Below are positions 1 through 12,682 of a DNA stretch of 64,000 bases, piece after piece. The DNA comes from Rhodoferax ferrireducens T118 (lineage in GTDB: Bacteria; Pseudomonadota; Gammaproteobacteria; Burkholderiales; Burkholderiaceae_C). Positions within the stretch are counted from its first letter, which is position 1. Each line of letters opens with the position of its first letter. The translations under genes were made by a program, and so were the position numbers. Below the pieces are notes generated by a model. It saw only the letters and a program-made list of their open reading frames with translations, made no database searches and was not told where the DNA came from. The stretch is from NCBI RefSeq assembly GCF_000013605.1, contig NC_007908.1, positions 1 through 64,000 on the forward strand. Reading direction: 5' to 3'.

Positions 1-6
1 AACAAT

Positions 7-1419
7 ATGACAGAGGGACAATACGCCAACCATCCCGACTTCAAGGGCACTGGCGATGGACAAAGCCTGTGGCAAACGTGTGTTGATCAACTGGCGCAGG
101 AACTCCCGGAACAGCAGTTCAACACCTGGATCAAACCACTATCGGCGCAGGTCACAGACGACCTTGCCCAAATCACCATCTTTGTTGCCAACCGGTTCAA
201 GCTGGATTGGATCAGAGCCCAATACAGCAAACGTATCACCAGCCTGCTGGAAATGTTTTCGGGCCAAACCATACATTTGGAGTTAGCGCTTGCTCCCCGC
301 GAGATTTTTGTCAGGAGCCAACTTACTCATCGTTCGATGGAACCCATTCCGATGGACGGCGTGGCCGAATTGGGAGAGGACCGAAACCCGAGCAGTCTTA
401 AAAACCGGCTCAACACGGCCCTGACCTTCGACACCCTGATTGAAGGGACCGCTAACCGCATGGCACGTGCAGCGGCGATGCACGTCGCGGGCATGCCGGG
501 ACACCTGTACAACCCGCTTTTCATCTACGGCGGTGTTGGCTTGGGCAAGACTCATTTGATGCACGCCGTCGGCAATCGGCTGCTGGCTGATCAGCCAAAT
601 GCCAAAGTTCTCTACATCCATGCCGAGCAATTTGTATCTGATGTGGTTAAGGCTTATCAGCGCAAGACTTTTGATGAATTTAAAGAGCGTTACCACTCAC
701 TGGATTTGTTGCTGATTGATGACGTCCAGTTTTTTGCCAATAAAGAACGTACGCAAGAAGAATTTTTCAACGCCTTCGAGGCTTTGCTGGCCAAAAAGTC
801 GCACATCGTGATGACCAGCGACACTTATCCGAAAGGCCTGACGGACATCCATGAACGCCTGGTGTCACGCTTTGATTCCGGACTGACGGTGGCGATCGAA
901 CCCCCCGAGCTGGAAATGCGGGTCGCTATTTTGATCAACAAGGCACGGGTTGAGGGCATTGTGATGCCGGAAGAGGTGGCTTTTTTCGTGGCCAAGAATG
1001 TGCGCTCCAATGTGCGCGAACTCGAAGGCGCGTTACGCAAAATTCTGGCCTACTCCCGGTTCAACCAGAAAGATATCTCGATCTTGCTGGCACGCGAGGC
1101 GTTGCGCGACCTGCTCTCGATCCAGAATCGCCAGATTTCAGTCGAAAACATCCAGAAAACTGTGGCTGACTACTACAAGATAAAAATTGCGGATATGTAC
1201 TCCAAGAAACGGCCGGCCAGCATCGCCCGGCCGCGCCAGATTGCCATGTACCTGGCCAAGGAACTGACACAAAAAAGTCTTCCCGAAATTGGCGAATTGT
1301 TTGGTGGACGCGACCACACCACTGTCTTGCATGCGGTCCGAAAGATCGGCGGTGAGCGCCAGCAAATGACCGAGTTGAACCAGCAGCTTCATGTGCTGGA
1401 GCAGACGCTCAAAGGCTGA
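7..1419 (+). CDS. dnaA: Chromosomal replication initiator DnaA
   Basis: DnaA is the AAA+ ATPase that binds DnaA boxes and melts the origin. The 470-residue length is normal for proteobacteria. The Walker A motif GGVGLGKTH is near residue 176, Walker B LLLIDD near 238, and the DNA-binding signature [12 protein letters not shown] near 434. The N-terminal 80 residues fit domain I (helicase loading). The gene opens the window and is followed by dnaN and gyrB on the same strand, the usual order. Only six bases precede the ATG, so the upstream region, where the origin often lies, cannot be seen. Confidence 0.98.
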   Translation: MTEGQYANHPDFKGTGDGQSLWQTCVDQLAQELPEQQFNTWIKPLSAQVTDDLAQITIFVANRFKLDWIRAQYSKRITSLLEMFSGQTIHLELALAPREIFVRSQLTHRSMEPIPMDGVAELGEDRNPSSLKNRLNTALTFDTLIEGTANRMARAAAMHVAGMPGHLYNPLFIYGGVGLGKTHLMHAVGNRLLADQPNAKVLYIHAEQFVSDVVKAYQRKTFDEFKERYHSLDLLLIDDVQFFANKERTQEEFFNAFEALLAKKSHIVMTSDTYPKGLTDIHERLVSRFDSGLTVAIEPPELEMRVAILINKARVEGIVMPEEVAFFVAKNVRSNVRELEGALRKILAYSRFNQKDISILLAREALRDLLSIQNRQISVENIQKTVADYYKIKIADMYSKKRPASIARPRQIAMYLAKELTQKSLPEIGELFGGRDHTTVLHAVRKIGGERQQMTELNQQLHVLEQTLKG

Positions 1420-1514
1420 CTACGGGAATAAAAATGGGAAAATGGCAAAGTTAAAAATTTTTGCCCCCCCTATTTGTTAATGATTTGAATTGCAGATATT
1501 AAAAAGAGGTTGAC

Positions 1515-2618
1515 ATGATCGTTCTGAAGGCAACACAAGACAAGGTTTTATCGGTTTTGCAATCGGTAGCGGGCATCGTTGAACGTCGGCACACGCTGCC
1601 TATCCTGGCCAATGTGCTGATCCGCAAAACAGGCACTTCGCTGCAACTGACCACCAGCGATCTCGAAATTCAGATTCGCACCACGGCAGAGCTCGATGGT
1701 GACACAGGCGATTTCACCACCGTGGGGGCGCGCAAGTTGATTGATATTTTGCGCACCATGCCCGCGGATCAAACCGTGTCACTGGAGTCAAGTGCCGCCA
1801 AGCTCATCCTCAAGGGTGGCAAGAGTCGGTTCACGCTGCAAACCATGGCCGCCGAGGACTTTCCGCTGGTGCAGGAAGCGGCCAGCTTCGGCCCGGTGTT
1901 CAGTGTGCCGCAAAAAACGTTGAAAGACCTGCTGAGCCAGGTCTCATTTGCCATGGCGGTGCATGACATCCGCTACTATTTGAACGGCATTCTGTTCGTC
2001 GCCGAAGGTAGCCAACTCAGTCTGGTGGCCACCGACGGTCACCGCCTGGCCTTCGCTTCGGCCACGCTGGATGTGGAAGTGCCCAAGCAGGAAGTGATTC
2101 TGCCGCGCAAAACCGTCATTGAACTGCAGCGTTTGCTCTCTGACACCCAGGGCGCCATTGAGATGCAGTTTGCCAACAACCAAGCCAAGTTCAGCTTCGA
2201 TGGCATGGAGTTTGTTACCAAGCTGGTCGAAGGTAAGTTCCCGGACTACAACCGGGTTATTCCCAAAAACCACCAGAACAGCATCACACTGGGCCGCAGC
2301 GCTTTGCTGGCAACATTGCAGCGCACCGCCATCCTGACCAGTGAAAAATTCAAAGGGGTGCGCCTGAACATTGACCCCGGCACGCTGCGGGTGGCGTCCA
2401 ACAACGCCGAGCAGGAAGAGGCGGTAGATGAGCTCGATATTGATTATGGCGGCGACAGCATCGAGATCGGTTTCAATGTGACCTATCTGATTGATGCGCT
2501 GGCCAATATGAGCCAGGACATGGTGCGGCTGGAACTGTCTGACGGAAACAGTTCAGCCTTGTTCACCATTCCCGACAACGCCACCTTCAAATACGTGGTG
2601 ATGCCGATGCGAATTTGA
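1515..2618 (+). CDS. dnaN: DNA polymerase III beta sliding clamp
   Basis: This is the ring-shaped processivity clamp that tethers the replicative polymerase to DNA and also binds other repair and replication factors. At 367 residues it matches the Escherichia coli protein closely, and it ends in the typical VVMPMRI tail. An AAAGAGG ribosome binding site precedes the ATG. It lies 95 bp after dnaA in an AT-rich spacer that may carry a separate promoter, and 104 bp before gyrB. Confidence 0.98.
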   Translation: MIVLKATQDKVLSVLQSVAGIVERRHTLPILANVLIRKTGTSLQLTTSDLEIQIRTTAELDGDTGDFTTVGARKLIDILRTMPADQTVSLESSAAKLILKGGKSRFTLQTMAAEDFPLVQEAASFGPVFSVPQKTLKDLLSQVSFAMAVHDIRYYLNGILFVAEGSQLSLVATDGHRLAFASATLDVEVPKQEVILPRKTVIELQRLLSDTQGAIEMQFANNQAKFSFDGMEFVTKLVEGKFPDYNRVIPKNHQNSITLGRSALLATLQRTAILTSEKFKGVRLNIDPGTLRVASNNAEQEEAVDELDIDYGGDSIEIGFNVTYLIDALANMSQDMVRLELSDGNSSALFTIPDNATFKYVVMPMRI

Positions 2619-2701
2619 CGCTGCAAAGTTTGTAGCAGCACAACATCCAAACCCGCAGTGGAGAAGAAGTCCAGTGCAGGTTGGGTCATTCAAAAATTTG
2701 A

Positions 2702-5335
<2,634 letters not shown>

Positions 5336-5396
5336 TACAGCGCTGCGGGACAGGTCGAGGCCGCACGAAGTCGGCCACGGCACCGTGCCCAGCTGA

Positions 5397-5825
5397 CTAA
5401 CTGTTGATGTAGCTCGTTAACTGAGAAATGGTTTGTTCCTGATCGGCGATGATGTCGTCCATCAGGTCACGGATCGAGATCAGGCCAACGACCTCAGCGC
5501 CATCCAGCACGGGCAAGTGGCGGATTTTCTTCTGGCTCATCAACGCCATGCAGGCATGGGTCCCGGTGTTGGGTGTGACCGTAATGACATCACGGGTCAT
5601 GATGTCGGCCACCGTGGTTTCTTTGGAGTTTTTTCCCATCAACGCAACTTTACGGGTGTAGTCGCGTTCGGACACAATCCCCGCCAGTTTGCCATTCTCC
5701 ATGACCGTCAGGGCGCCCACCCCATAGTTGGCCAATAGCTTGAGCGCCTCAAAGACAGTGACTGAAGGACTCACCTGAAAAACCGTTGAATTACGATTTT
5801 TTAACAATTCCAAAACGGGTTTCAT
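5397..5825 (-). CDS. CBS-domain-pair protein
   Basis: A 142-residue protein made almost entirely of two CBS motifs, which bind adenine nucleotides in regulatory modules. The first contains VFEALKLLANYGVGALTVMENGKLAGIVSERDY. The second contains MTRDVITVTPNTGTHACMALMSQKKIRHLPVL, ending in GLISIRDLM. I chose the ATG at 5825 because GGAG lies about 8 nt upstream and the residues before it do not look like protein. There is no attached effector domain, so its partner is unknown. It converges with gyrB. Confidence 0.88.
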   Translation of the reverse strand: MKPVLELLKNRNSTVFQVSPSVTVFEALKLLANYGVGALTVMENGKLAGIVSERDYTRKVALMGKNSKETTVADIMTRDVITVTPNTGTHACMALMSQKKIRHLPVLDGAEVVGLISIRDLMDDIIADQEQTISQLTSYINS

Positions 5826-6308
5826 CAAAACTCCAGTTAATTTTTTACATGAGAGATGCAGTGTAAACAAACTAGGGTGCAACGCAATAGGAGCCAACTT
5901 CCAGTAACAATGTGCGGACTCGCCGCGTCAACCCCAGCAGCCTCTATTGACAAGGCCCATGACTCATTGAGGCCAGTGCGGGTAGGCGCAAGTGCAAATT
6001 GGGGTCAGCGATGTTTGCTATTATAATTATAGCTATTTAGCCAATAGATACGGGGGCTAACGCGCGAAAACACCACAAACAAATACTGAATTCTGCAGCC
6101 CAGAGGAGAACGCGGGGCAAGCTGGCTGTTGGATCCGGCATCTTCGCGGCATCCTTGCCCGGGGCCCGTTTCCGGAATCCTGGCGTTCAAACGGCGTGCG
6201 CTACGGATCGTCAAATTAACATGAAAGCCGCCAGGATTCATGGTTACATTTAGGTCTTGTCCCCGCTGACCTTATCGATGAAGCTATTTTTTATAGCGAA
6301 AATCACTC
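5826..6308. other. Intergenic region without a recognisable gene
   Basis: This 480-bp stretch separates the divergent CBS and GGDEF genes and must hold both promoters. I see no convincing coding sequence. It holds one copy of the dispersed intergenic repeat (6013-6062). Just before the GGDEF gene is an AT-rich segment with the small inverted sequence GCTATTTTTTATAGC (6282-6297) that may be a repeat fragment. Confidence 0.6.
6013..6062 (-). repeat. Dispersed intergenic repeat, copy A
   Basis: Read on the minus strand this has TTAGCCCCCGT, then about 11 bases, then AATAGCTATAATTATAATAGCAAA. The same conserved GC-rich block and AT-rich inverted tail recur at 24630, 29531, 38406, 41291 and 55451. 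Confidence 0.8.
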
Positions 6309-7871
6309 ATGATCGCCAAGAAGCCTTTTGAAATTGCCCGTGAAACGCTCAGGCAACTCACCGCACGCAAGTTGGCTCCAACGCCGATCAATTACCAGGC
6401 TATTTACAACGAGGTTGCGGGGGTGGCCACCGACCCCCCTTTTCCGACCGACCGCTTGCGCGATATCGCCCAGGCCCTGCCGACAAAAACACCCGGGCAG
6501 CAAAAGCAGCGTGCTTTGTTGGATTCCGCCATCGGGCAACTCAACTGGGACGGCGTAAAGAGCGCCCTCATGGCTTACGGCGGCTTCAGCCCACCGGCAG
6601 CGGACCCGGCCACGGCCACGCCATCGACCGGGCTGCCGATGCCGGGCGCCAGCGCCCCGGGCGACGTGAGCGCACCCGCGCTGACCTTTGATTTTTTGCA
6701 GCAAATGGCACGGTTGATTGAGTTCACACTGCCCGCACTCGGTTCCGATGATGCCCGCTTCAACGAGCAGACCCAGACCCTGCTCAAAGCCATGCGCCAA
6801 CCTGGGGCTGACGTGGTGGCGCTCAAATTGATGCTGGGCAGCTTTAGCGACCGTCTTTCCTTTGCCGCGGAAGATCAGGCCGAGATCAAGGTCACGCTAC
6901 TCAAGCTGCTGCACCTGATCATCGAAAACATCGGTGAGCTCAGTCTGGATGATCGTTGGCTCAAGGGCCAGATTGAGGCCCTGATGACGGCGTCGACGCC
7001 TCCGCTCACCTTGCGCCGTCTCGACGACGTGGAGCGGCGCCTGAAGGACGTGATCTTCAAACAGACCGAGGCCAAGGGTCGGGCCCTGGAGGCGCAGGAA
7101 GAGATGCGCCAGATGCTCGCCACCTTCATCGAGCGGCTGTCGCAAATGACCGAGTCCACCAGCGCCTACCGCGGCAAGCTCGATGACAACGCACGCCTGA
7201 TCGAGCAAGCCAGGACCCTGGCTGAAATTGCGCCGGTCTTGAAAGAAGTGGTCGGCGCGACCCGCACCATGGCCCACGACAGCCTGACGGCACGTGATGA
7301 ACTGCGTGGCATGCGCGAAAAGGCGCAAAGCACCGAGGCCGAGCTCGTCAAGCTGCACCAGGAGCTTGACCGCGTCAGCTCCCAGGCGCGGCATGACCCG
7401 CTGACCGGGGCACTTAATCGCAAGGGGCTGGAGGAGGCCGTCAACCGGGAGGTGTCCAATGTGCGACGCAAAGAGACGCCGCTGTGTGTGGCCCTGCTGG
7501 ACATTGACAACTTCAAGAAGCTCAATGACGCCCTGGGTCACGCGAGCGGGGATGTCGCGTTGGCGCATCTGGCCACGGTAACGCGTGAGGTCATGCGCCC
7601 GCATGACACGCTGGCGCGCTACGGCGGTGAAGAGTTCGTGATTCTGATGCCCGACACCGCCCTGGATAATGGCATTGAAGCCATGACCCGGTTGCAGCGC
7701 GAGCTGACCACACGTTTCTTTCTGGCAGGCACCGAGAAGGTGCTGATTACCTTCAGCGCCGGTGTGGCGCAACTGGCCACTGACGAGACCGGTCAGAGCG
7801 CCATCAAGCGCGCCGACCAGGCCATGTACCTGGCCAAACGCGCGGGCAAGAATCGCGTGTTGGGCGCTTAA
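6309..7871 (+). CDS. GGDEF-domain diguanylate cyclase
   Basis: A probable cyclic di-GMP synthase of 520 residues. The C-terminal GGDEF domain has active-site GGEEF near residue 438. An RxxD inhibitory (I-site) motif, RPHD, sits five residues upstream of it, which predicts product feedback inhibition. The first 340 residues are soluble, largely helical, and probably coiled coil between 230 and 340; they contain no recognisable sensor domain and no membrane segment, so the input signal is unknown. A Pro/Ala-rich linker lies around 100-120. The NnrU gene follows 16 bp later. The ribosome binding site is weak. Confidence 0.9.
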   Translation: MIAKKPFEIARETLRQLTARKLAPTPINYQAIYNEVAGVATDPPFPTDRLRDIAQALPTKTPGQQKQRALLDSAIGQLNWDGVKSALMAYGGFSPPAADPATATPSTGLPMPGASAPGDVSAPALTFDFLQQMARLIEFTLPALGSDDARFNEQTQTLLKAMRQPGADVVALKLMLGSFSDRLSFAAEDQAEIKVTLLKLLHLIIENIGELSLDDRWLKGQIEALMTASTPPLTLRRLDDVERRLKDVIFKQTEAKGRALEAQEEMRQMLATFIERLSQMTESTSAYRGKLDDNARLIEQARTLAEIAPVLKEVVGATRTMAHDSLTARDELRGMREKAQSTEAELVKLHQELDRVSSQARHDPLTGALNRKGLEEAVNREVSNVRRKETPLCVALLDIDNFKKLNDALGHASGDVALAHLATVTREVMRPHDTLARYGGEEFVILMPDTALDNGIEAMTRLQRELTTRFFLAGTEKVLITFSAGVAQLATDETGQSAIKRADQAMYLAKRAGKNRVLGA

Positions 7872-7887
7872 CCGCACTGAGGCTCTT

Positions 7888-8466
7888 ATGACCTATCTCA
7901 TTCTCGGACTCATTGTTTTCCTGGGTGTGCACTCGGTGCGTATCGTGGCCGATGACTGGCGCACCCAAACCAGAGCGCGCATCGGCCCGCTGGCCTGGAA
8001 GGGCTTGTACTCGGTTCTCTCCCTGCTTGGTTTCGCGCTGATCGTATGGGGCTTTGGCCTGGCGCGCCAGCAGCCGGTGCAGTTGTGGAGTCCACCGGTA
8101 GCGCTGCGGCACCTGGCCTCACTTTTGACCCTGCTTTCGTTCGTGCTGCTGGCGGCGGCCTACGTGCCAGGCAACATCATCAAGGAACGCATTCACCATC
8201 CCATGGTGCTCGGTGTCAAGCTGTGGGCGCTGGCGCATTTGCTGGCCAATGGCAACCTCGGCCATGTGGTGTTGTTTGGCTCATTCCTGGCCTGGGCAAT
8301 CGTCGATTTCACCGCGTCACGGCGGCGCGACCGCACACTCGGCACGCGCTACCCCGGCGGCACCGCGGGTGCCACCGGCATCACGGTGGCACTGGGCGTG
8401 GGCGCATGGATTGCGTTTGCGCTCTGGCTGCATGGCCTGCTGATCGGTGTGCGACCACTGGGCTGA
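7888..8466 (+). CDS. NnrU family integral membrane protein
   Basis: A 192-residue hydrophobic protein with about five transmembrane segments, starting MTYLILGLIVFLGVHSVRI. That start and the internal KLWALAHLLANGNLGHVVLFGSFLAWAI match the NnrU family. NnrU was named for its link to nitric oxide and nitrite reduction in alphaproteobacteria, and the family is related to isoprenoid-modifying membrane enzymes. It lies between the diguanylate cyclase and the acyl-CoA synthetase fusion, likely cotranscribed with the latter (20-bp gap). The family assignment is firm; its role here is not known. Confidence 0.88.
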   Translation: MTYLILGLIVFLGVHSVRIVADDWRTQTRARIGPLAWKGLYSVLSLLGFALIVWGFGLARQQPVQLWSPPVALRHLASLLTLLSFVLLAAAYVPGNIIKERIHHPMVLGVKLWALAHLLANGNLGHVVLFGSFLAWAIVDFTASRRRDRTLGTRYPGGTAGATGITVALGVGAWIAFALWLHGLLIGVRPLG

Positions 8467-8486
8467 AACACAAGGAGGGTCAAATC

Positions 8487-11159
8487 ATGAGTATCCGCAA
8501 CCTCGACTCACTGTTTGCCCCCGCCTCGATCGCGGTGTTTGGCGCCTCCCTGCGTGTCGGCAGTGTCGGTGCCACGGTGTGGCACAACCTGAGTTCAGGC
8601 CACTACCAGGGCGCGCTTTACGCCGTCAACCCCAAGCACCACAAGCTTGGGAACCATCCGGTGGTGGCCAAAGCCTCTGATCTACCTGAAGTACCCGCCC
8701 TGGCCGTGATCTGCACGCCACCTGCCAGCGTGCCGGGCTTGATTGAAACTCTGGGCCGCCTGGGCACGCGCGCCGCCGTGGTGATGACCGCCGGCATGAA
8801 CGACCAGCAAAAGCAAGCCATGCTGGACGCGGCAGGCGCGCACTTGTTGCGTATTTTGGGGCCCAACTGCATCGGGCTGCTGGCACCGCATCAAGGCCTG
8901 AATGCCAGTTTTTCCCACATTGACGCGCAACCCGGTGAGGTGGCTTTTGTGTCGCAGTCCGGCGCCTTGGTCACGGCCATGCTGGACTGGGCGCAAGGAC
9001 GCGGCATCGGCTTCTCCTATTTTGTATCCCTGGGTGAACACGCCGACGTGGACTTTGGCGACATGCTCGACTATCTGGCCAGCGACGCCAAAACACGGGC
9101 GATTCTGCTGTATGCCGAATCGATCGAATCACCGCGCAAATTCATGTCGGCGGCGCGCGCGGCGGCGCGCAACAAGCCGGTGATTGTGGTCAAGGCAGGG
9201 CGCTCGGCGCTGGGCCAACTGGCGGCCGCGTCGCACACAGGCGCACTGGCCGGCTCCGACATGGTGTTTGAAGCCGCGATTGCCCGCGCCGGCATGTTGC
9301 GGGTCAATACATTGCAAGAGCTGTTTCTGGCGGCCGAGACCCTGTCGCGCTTTCGCACCAACACCAGCGAAACCATCACCATCCTGACCAATGGCGGCGG
9401 GGCCGGCGTGATGGCGGCTGACGCAGCCGCCTTTGCCGAGGTCGAGCTGACACAACTCAGCGGCAGCACACGACAAAAGCTCGATGCCGTGTTGCCCGCC
9501 AACTGGTCGCACGGCAACCCGGTGGACATCATCGGTGACGCGCCGGTGTCGCGCTATGAGCAAGCCTTGCAAGTGCTCAAGGACGATCCCGGCAGCGGGG
9601 CCGTGTTGTTTATTCACGCGCCCACGGCCATTGTGCCCAGTGCCGACATTGCTCGGGCACTGGTGCCGCTAGCCCAGCATCAACCCGGCATGCCGCCCCG
9701 GCTCATGAGCTGCTGGCTGGGCGACAAGGCGGTCCAGCAGGCACGCCAGCTATTCCAGGACGCGGACATTGCCAGCTTTGACACGCCAGAGCAGGCCATC
9801 AGCGCGTTCTCCATGCTGCAGCGCTACAGGCGCAACCAGGCCGAGCTGATGGAGGCGCCACCGGCCTTGCTGGCGGAGTTACGTCCCGACACCGCGACCA
9901 TCCGGGCGCTGGTGCTGGACGCGTTGGCGAGTGGCCGCGAGATGCTGACCGAGCCCGAGGCCAAGGCGGTGCTGGATGCCTGCCACATTCCGGTGGTGCC
10001 GACGCGGCGGATCCGCGCCACCGCAGCGGCGGCCGTCAAGGCCGCGTTGACCATTGGTTTTCCGGTGGTACTGAAAATCTTGTCGGATGACATTTCACAC
10101 AAGTCAGACGTCGGTGGAGTGGCCCTCAATTTGCAGGACGAAAACGATGTGCGTGCGGCCGCCCGAACCATGCTCGCCCGCGTCAAGCGCCAACAGCCCA
10201 ACGCGCGTATTCAGGGCTTCACGGTGCAGGCCATGGTGCGGCGCCCGCATGCCCAGGAACTGATTGTGGGCAGCACCATTGACCCCGTGTTTGGCCCGGT
10301 GATTCTGTTTGGCCAGGGCGGCACTGCCGTCGAGGTCACGGCCGACCGCGCAATAGCCTTGCCGCCCCTGAATGAGCCGCTGGCCAGGGCGCTGGTGTCG
10401 CGAACCCGGGTGGCGCGCCTGCTGGCCGGTTGGCGCGACACGCCCGCGGTGGACGAGGCGGCGCTGCATCGGGTGCTGGTGGCGGTTTCGCAGTTGCTGG
10501 CGGAAATTCCGGAGATTGCCGAGCTCGATATCAACCCGCTGATCGTCAACTTTGAAGGCGCGATGGCGCTTGATGCGCGCATCCGCCTCAGTGCAGCGGC
10601 CCCGGCCGGGGCGAGCAACTTCGCCATCCGGCCGTATCCCGCCCAGTTGGAGGAAACCGTCCAGTGGCAGGGGCGTGACTTGTTTTTGCGCCCGATTCGG
10701 CCTGAGGACGAGGCTTTGCACATGGCGTTTTTGCAGCAACTGGACCCGGAAGACGTTCGTATGCGGGTTTTCTACACCCGGCGCAACATCGAACGCTCCG
10801 AGCTCGCGCGTCTGGTGCAAATCGACTATGCGCGTGAAATGGCCTTTGTGGCGCAAGCCACCGGGCCGGATGGTCAGTTGCAGACCTTGGGCGTGGCGCG
10901 CGCCATGGCCGACCCCGACAACGTGGACGCCGAGTTTGGTGTGATCGTGCGTTCAGACCTCAAAGGCACGGGTCTGGGGCGCTTGCTGATGGAAAAGCTG
11001 GTTGCCTACCTGCGTGCCCAGGGCACCCAGCGGCTGGTGGCCACCGTGCTGGATTACAACGAGCGCATGCTCAAATTGGCCAGGGACATGGGCTTCCAGG
11101 AAGACCCGACGAGCAAAAATGGCGAAGGCACGAAAGGCATTTTTCTGCCGCTCACTTGA
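8487..11159 (+). CDS. Acyl-CoA synthetase (NDP-forming) - GNAT acetyltransferase fusion
   Basis: An 890-residue fusion in the layout of bacterial lysine acetyltransferases such as Pat/PatZ. It begins with a CoA-binding Rossmann domain (SIAVFGAS near the start) and a succinyl-CoA-ligase-like flavodoxin domain (VSQSGALVTAMLDWA). An ATP-grasp domain spans about 480-710. A GNAT domain completes it, with the acetyl-CoA loop VRSDLKGTGLGRLLMEKL near residue 820. Such proteins acetylate acetyl-CoA synthetase and other enzymes; some also act as ADP-forming acid-CoA ligases. The start is well supported by AAGGAGGG upstream. The 3' end overlaps the convergent DUF2788 gene by 8 bp. Confidence 0.92.
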   Translation: MSIRNLDSLFAPASIAVFGASLRVGSVGATVWHNLSSGHYQGALYAVNPKHHKLGNHPVVAKASDLPEVPALAVICTPPASVPGLIETLGRLGTRAAVVMTAGMNDQQKQAMLDAAGAHLLRILGPNCIGLLAPHQGLNASFSHIDAQPGEVAFVSQSGALVTAMLDWAQGRGIGFSYFVSLGEHADVDFGDMLDYLASDAKTRAILLYAESIESPRKFMSAARAAARNKPVIVVKAGRSALGQLAAASHTGALAGSDMVFEAAIARAGMLRVNTLQELFLAAETLSRFRTNTSETITILTNGGGAGVMAADAAAFAEVELTQLSGSTRQKLDAVLPANWSHGNPVDIIGDAPVSRYEQALQVLKDDPGSGAVLFIHAPTAIVPSADIARALVPLAQHQPGMPPRLMSCWLGDKAVQQARQLFQDADIASFDTPEQAISAFSMLQRYRRNQAELMEAPPALLAELRPDTATIRALVLDALASGREMLTEPEAKAVLDACHIPVVPTRRIRATAAAAVKAALTIGFPVVLKILSDDISHKSDVGGVALNLQDENDVRAAARTMLARVKRQQPNARIQGFTVQAMVRRPHAQELIVGSTIDPVFGPVILFGQGGTAVEVTADRAIALPPLNEPLARALVSRTRVARLLAGWRDTPAVDEAALHRVLVAVSQLLAEIPEIAELDINPLIVNFEGAMALDARIRLSAAAPAGASNFAIRPYPAQLEETVQWQGRDLFLRPIRPEDEALHMAFLQQLDPEDVRMRVFYTRRNIERSELARLVQIDYAREMAFVAQATGPDGQLQTLGVARAMADPDNVDAEFGVIVRSDLKGTGLGRLLMEKLVAYLRAQGTQRLVATVLDYNERMLKLARDMGFQEDPTSKNGEGTKGIFLPLT

Positions 11160-11364
11160 TACCGATCGCCCACTGGATCAGGTACTTCGCCACAAAACCG
11201 GTCATGCCGAAGGCCAGGCCCAGAAATATGACAAAAGTACCGAATTTGCCCGCTTTGGATTCCCAAGCCAGATGGCCGATGATGAACAGCATGTAGAGCA
11301 TGAAGCCGCCCACGCCAAAGCTCAAGCCGAAAGCGGCAATTTGTTCTTCCGAATAGCCGAACAT
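11152..11364 (-). CDS. DUF2788 family small membrane protein
   Basis: A 70-residue protein with two transmembrane helices (GVGGFMLYMLFIIGHLAW and FGTFVIFLGLAFGMTGFVAKYLI). It fits the DUF2788 family of betaproteobacteria, whose function is unknown. The ATG overlaps the stop of the upstream DUF2189 gene as TGATG, with GGAGG upstream, so the two are translationally coupled. A TTG one codon earlier is less likely. The 3' end overlaps the acyl-CoA synthetase fusion. Confidence 0.85.
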   Translation of the reverse strand: MFGYSEEQIAAFGLSFGVGGFMLYMLFIIGHLAWESKAGKFGTFVIFLGLAFGMTGFVAKYLIQWAIGIK

Positions 11365-12215
11365 CAACTGGCCTCCTGGTCCGGTGCGTCGCGTGGCGGC
11401 AGGCCAGAGGCGTCCACCAGATCGCGGTAAGCGTGCCAGCTCGCATGACCCAGCAGCGGCATCACCAGCACCAGCCCCATCAGAGCAGTCGCCATGCCCA
11501 GCAAGGTCAAAGCCATGATCAGCGCGCCCCAGAAAGCCATCGGCAAGGGATTAGCCAGCACGGCCCGCCAACTGGTCAGCACCGCCTGCAGAAGGCCAAG
11601 CCGCCGATCCAGCAGCAGGGGGATGGTAATGACTGTCGAGGCAAAAATAGGTCCGGCCAGCACGCCGCCCAGCACCAGCCACAACTCAAACAGAAAACCA
11701 CGGTCGGCCAACATCACATGCTGGACAAAGTCGACCGGGTTATTGATGGGCAGCGGCGCCAACAAGGTGATGAGAGCCGCCGAGGTCAGCACCCAACCGG
11801 TGCCCGCCAGGGCCAGCAGGGCGCCGAACTGCACCAGGCACCAGTAGTCGTTGCCCCATTTGTTGAAATGGTTGTTTTGCCAGTTCAGCCAGGTTTTTAA
11901 CACCACGCGGGCATCGGCTGTTTCGCCGCGCTCCAGCGCGCGGCTCAAGGCGTACAGGCTGGTCGCCAGCACCGGTGCCACCACCAGGAAACCCGAGATC
12001 GCCCCGGCCAGCAGCCAAAAACGGTTGTACGTGATGGCCACGATGACAGCCCCCGCCAGGGCCAGCGCCAAACCGTGGGCCAGGCTGGTCCAGCCACAGC
12101 GGACCAGGTCGCGCCAGGCGAGCCGCAGCCAGTGCAGCGGCCGGGTCAGGGGTATGCAGCGCACGGCGGGCATTGCGCTGACGGGGGAAGCCGCCGGTAA
12201 AGTTGATAGGTGCAT
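11364..12215 (-). CDS. DUF2189 family integral membrane protein
   Basis: A 283-residue protein with about six hydrophobic segments. The conserved opening P-L-x-W-L-R-L-A-W-R-D-L is followed by long Ala/Leu-rich helices, as in DUF2189 membrane proteins. The function is unknown. I placed the start at MHLSTLPA; an earlier in-frame start at 12272 adds an Arg/His-rich tail that overlaps the divergent glutaredoxin promoter and is less plausible. It is followed directly by the DUF2788 gene, which suggests the two small membrane proteins work together. Confidence 0.82.
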   Translation of the reverse strand: MHLSTLPAASPVSAMPAVRCIPLTRPLHWLRLAWRDLVRCGWTSLAHGLALALAGAVIVAITYNRFWLLAGAISGFLVVAPVLATSLYALSRALERGETADARVVLKTWLNWQNNHFNKWGNDYWCLVQFGALLALAGTGWVLTSAALITLLAPLPINNPVDFVQHVMLADRGFLFELWLVLGGVLAGPIFASTVITIPLLLDRRLGLLQAVLTSWRAVLANPLPMAFWGALIMALTLLGMATALMGLVLVMPLLGHASWHAYRDLVDASGLPPRDAPDQEAS

Positions 12216-12307
12216 GGGTTCTGGCAGTTTATGGCGTGCGCGCGGTCGGTGCCGACGGTGGAGATGGACCAAGCATAATGCCAGGTTTGCTGCTCCAGGA
12301 GATTGCC

Positions 12308-12673
12308 ATGCCGCGCCCGATACTTGCCGAATCCAACATTCACCCCGCCATTCGGGAGAAGATTGCCACGCACGAGCAAGGCATTGTGCGTGAGGTGCAG
12401 GCGGCGGTGGCCAAGCACGCCGTTGTGGTGGTGGGCATGGGCCTGAACCCGTTTCCCAAAAAAGCGCGCAAGGCGCTGGACGCCGCCGGCGTCGCCCATC
12501 ACTACCTTGAATACGGCAATTATTTCAGCAACTGGCGCCAACGCAACGCGCTCAAGCTGTGGACGGGTTGGCCGACCCTGCCGATGGTGTTCGTCAAAGG
12601 GGTGCTGGTAGGCGGTGCCGACGATCTGATCAAACTGATTGACAACGGCGAATTGACGAAGCTGTTGGCCTGA
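12308..12673 (+). CDS. Glutaredoxin-like protein lacking the active-site cysteines
   Basis: A 121-residue thioredoxin-fold protein resembling monothiol glutaredoxins: an N-terminal helix, VVVVGMGLNPFP where the CGFS or CPYC active site would be, WPTLPM as the cis-proline loop, then a GG-ADDL-LI helix. Residues 47-50 read NPFP and the whole protein has no cysteine, so it cannot do thiol redox chemistry or bind an Fe-S cluster as CGFS proteins do. It may be a binding or scaffold protein. A GGAG site lies 9 nt before the ATG. Confidence 0.85.
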   Translation: MPRPILAESNIHPAIREKIATHEQGIVREVQAAVAKHAVVVVGMGLNPFPKKARKALDAAGVAHHYLEYGNYFSNWRQRNALKLWTGWPTLPMVFVKGVLVGGADDLIKLIDNGELTKLLA

Positions 12674-12682
12674 CGCAAAAAA

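Noticed and set aside
1420..1514. The dnaA-dnaN spacer considered as an origin
   Set aside because: It is AT-rich but contains no DnaA-box-like sequence.
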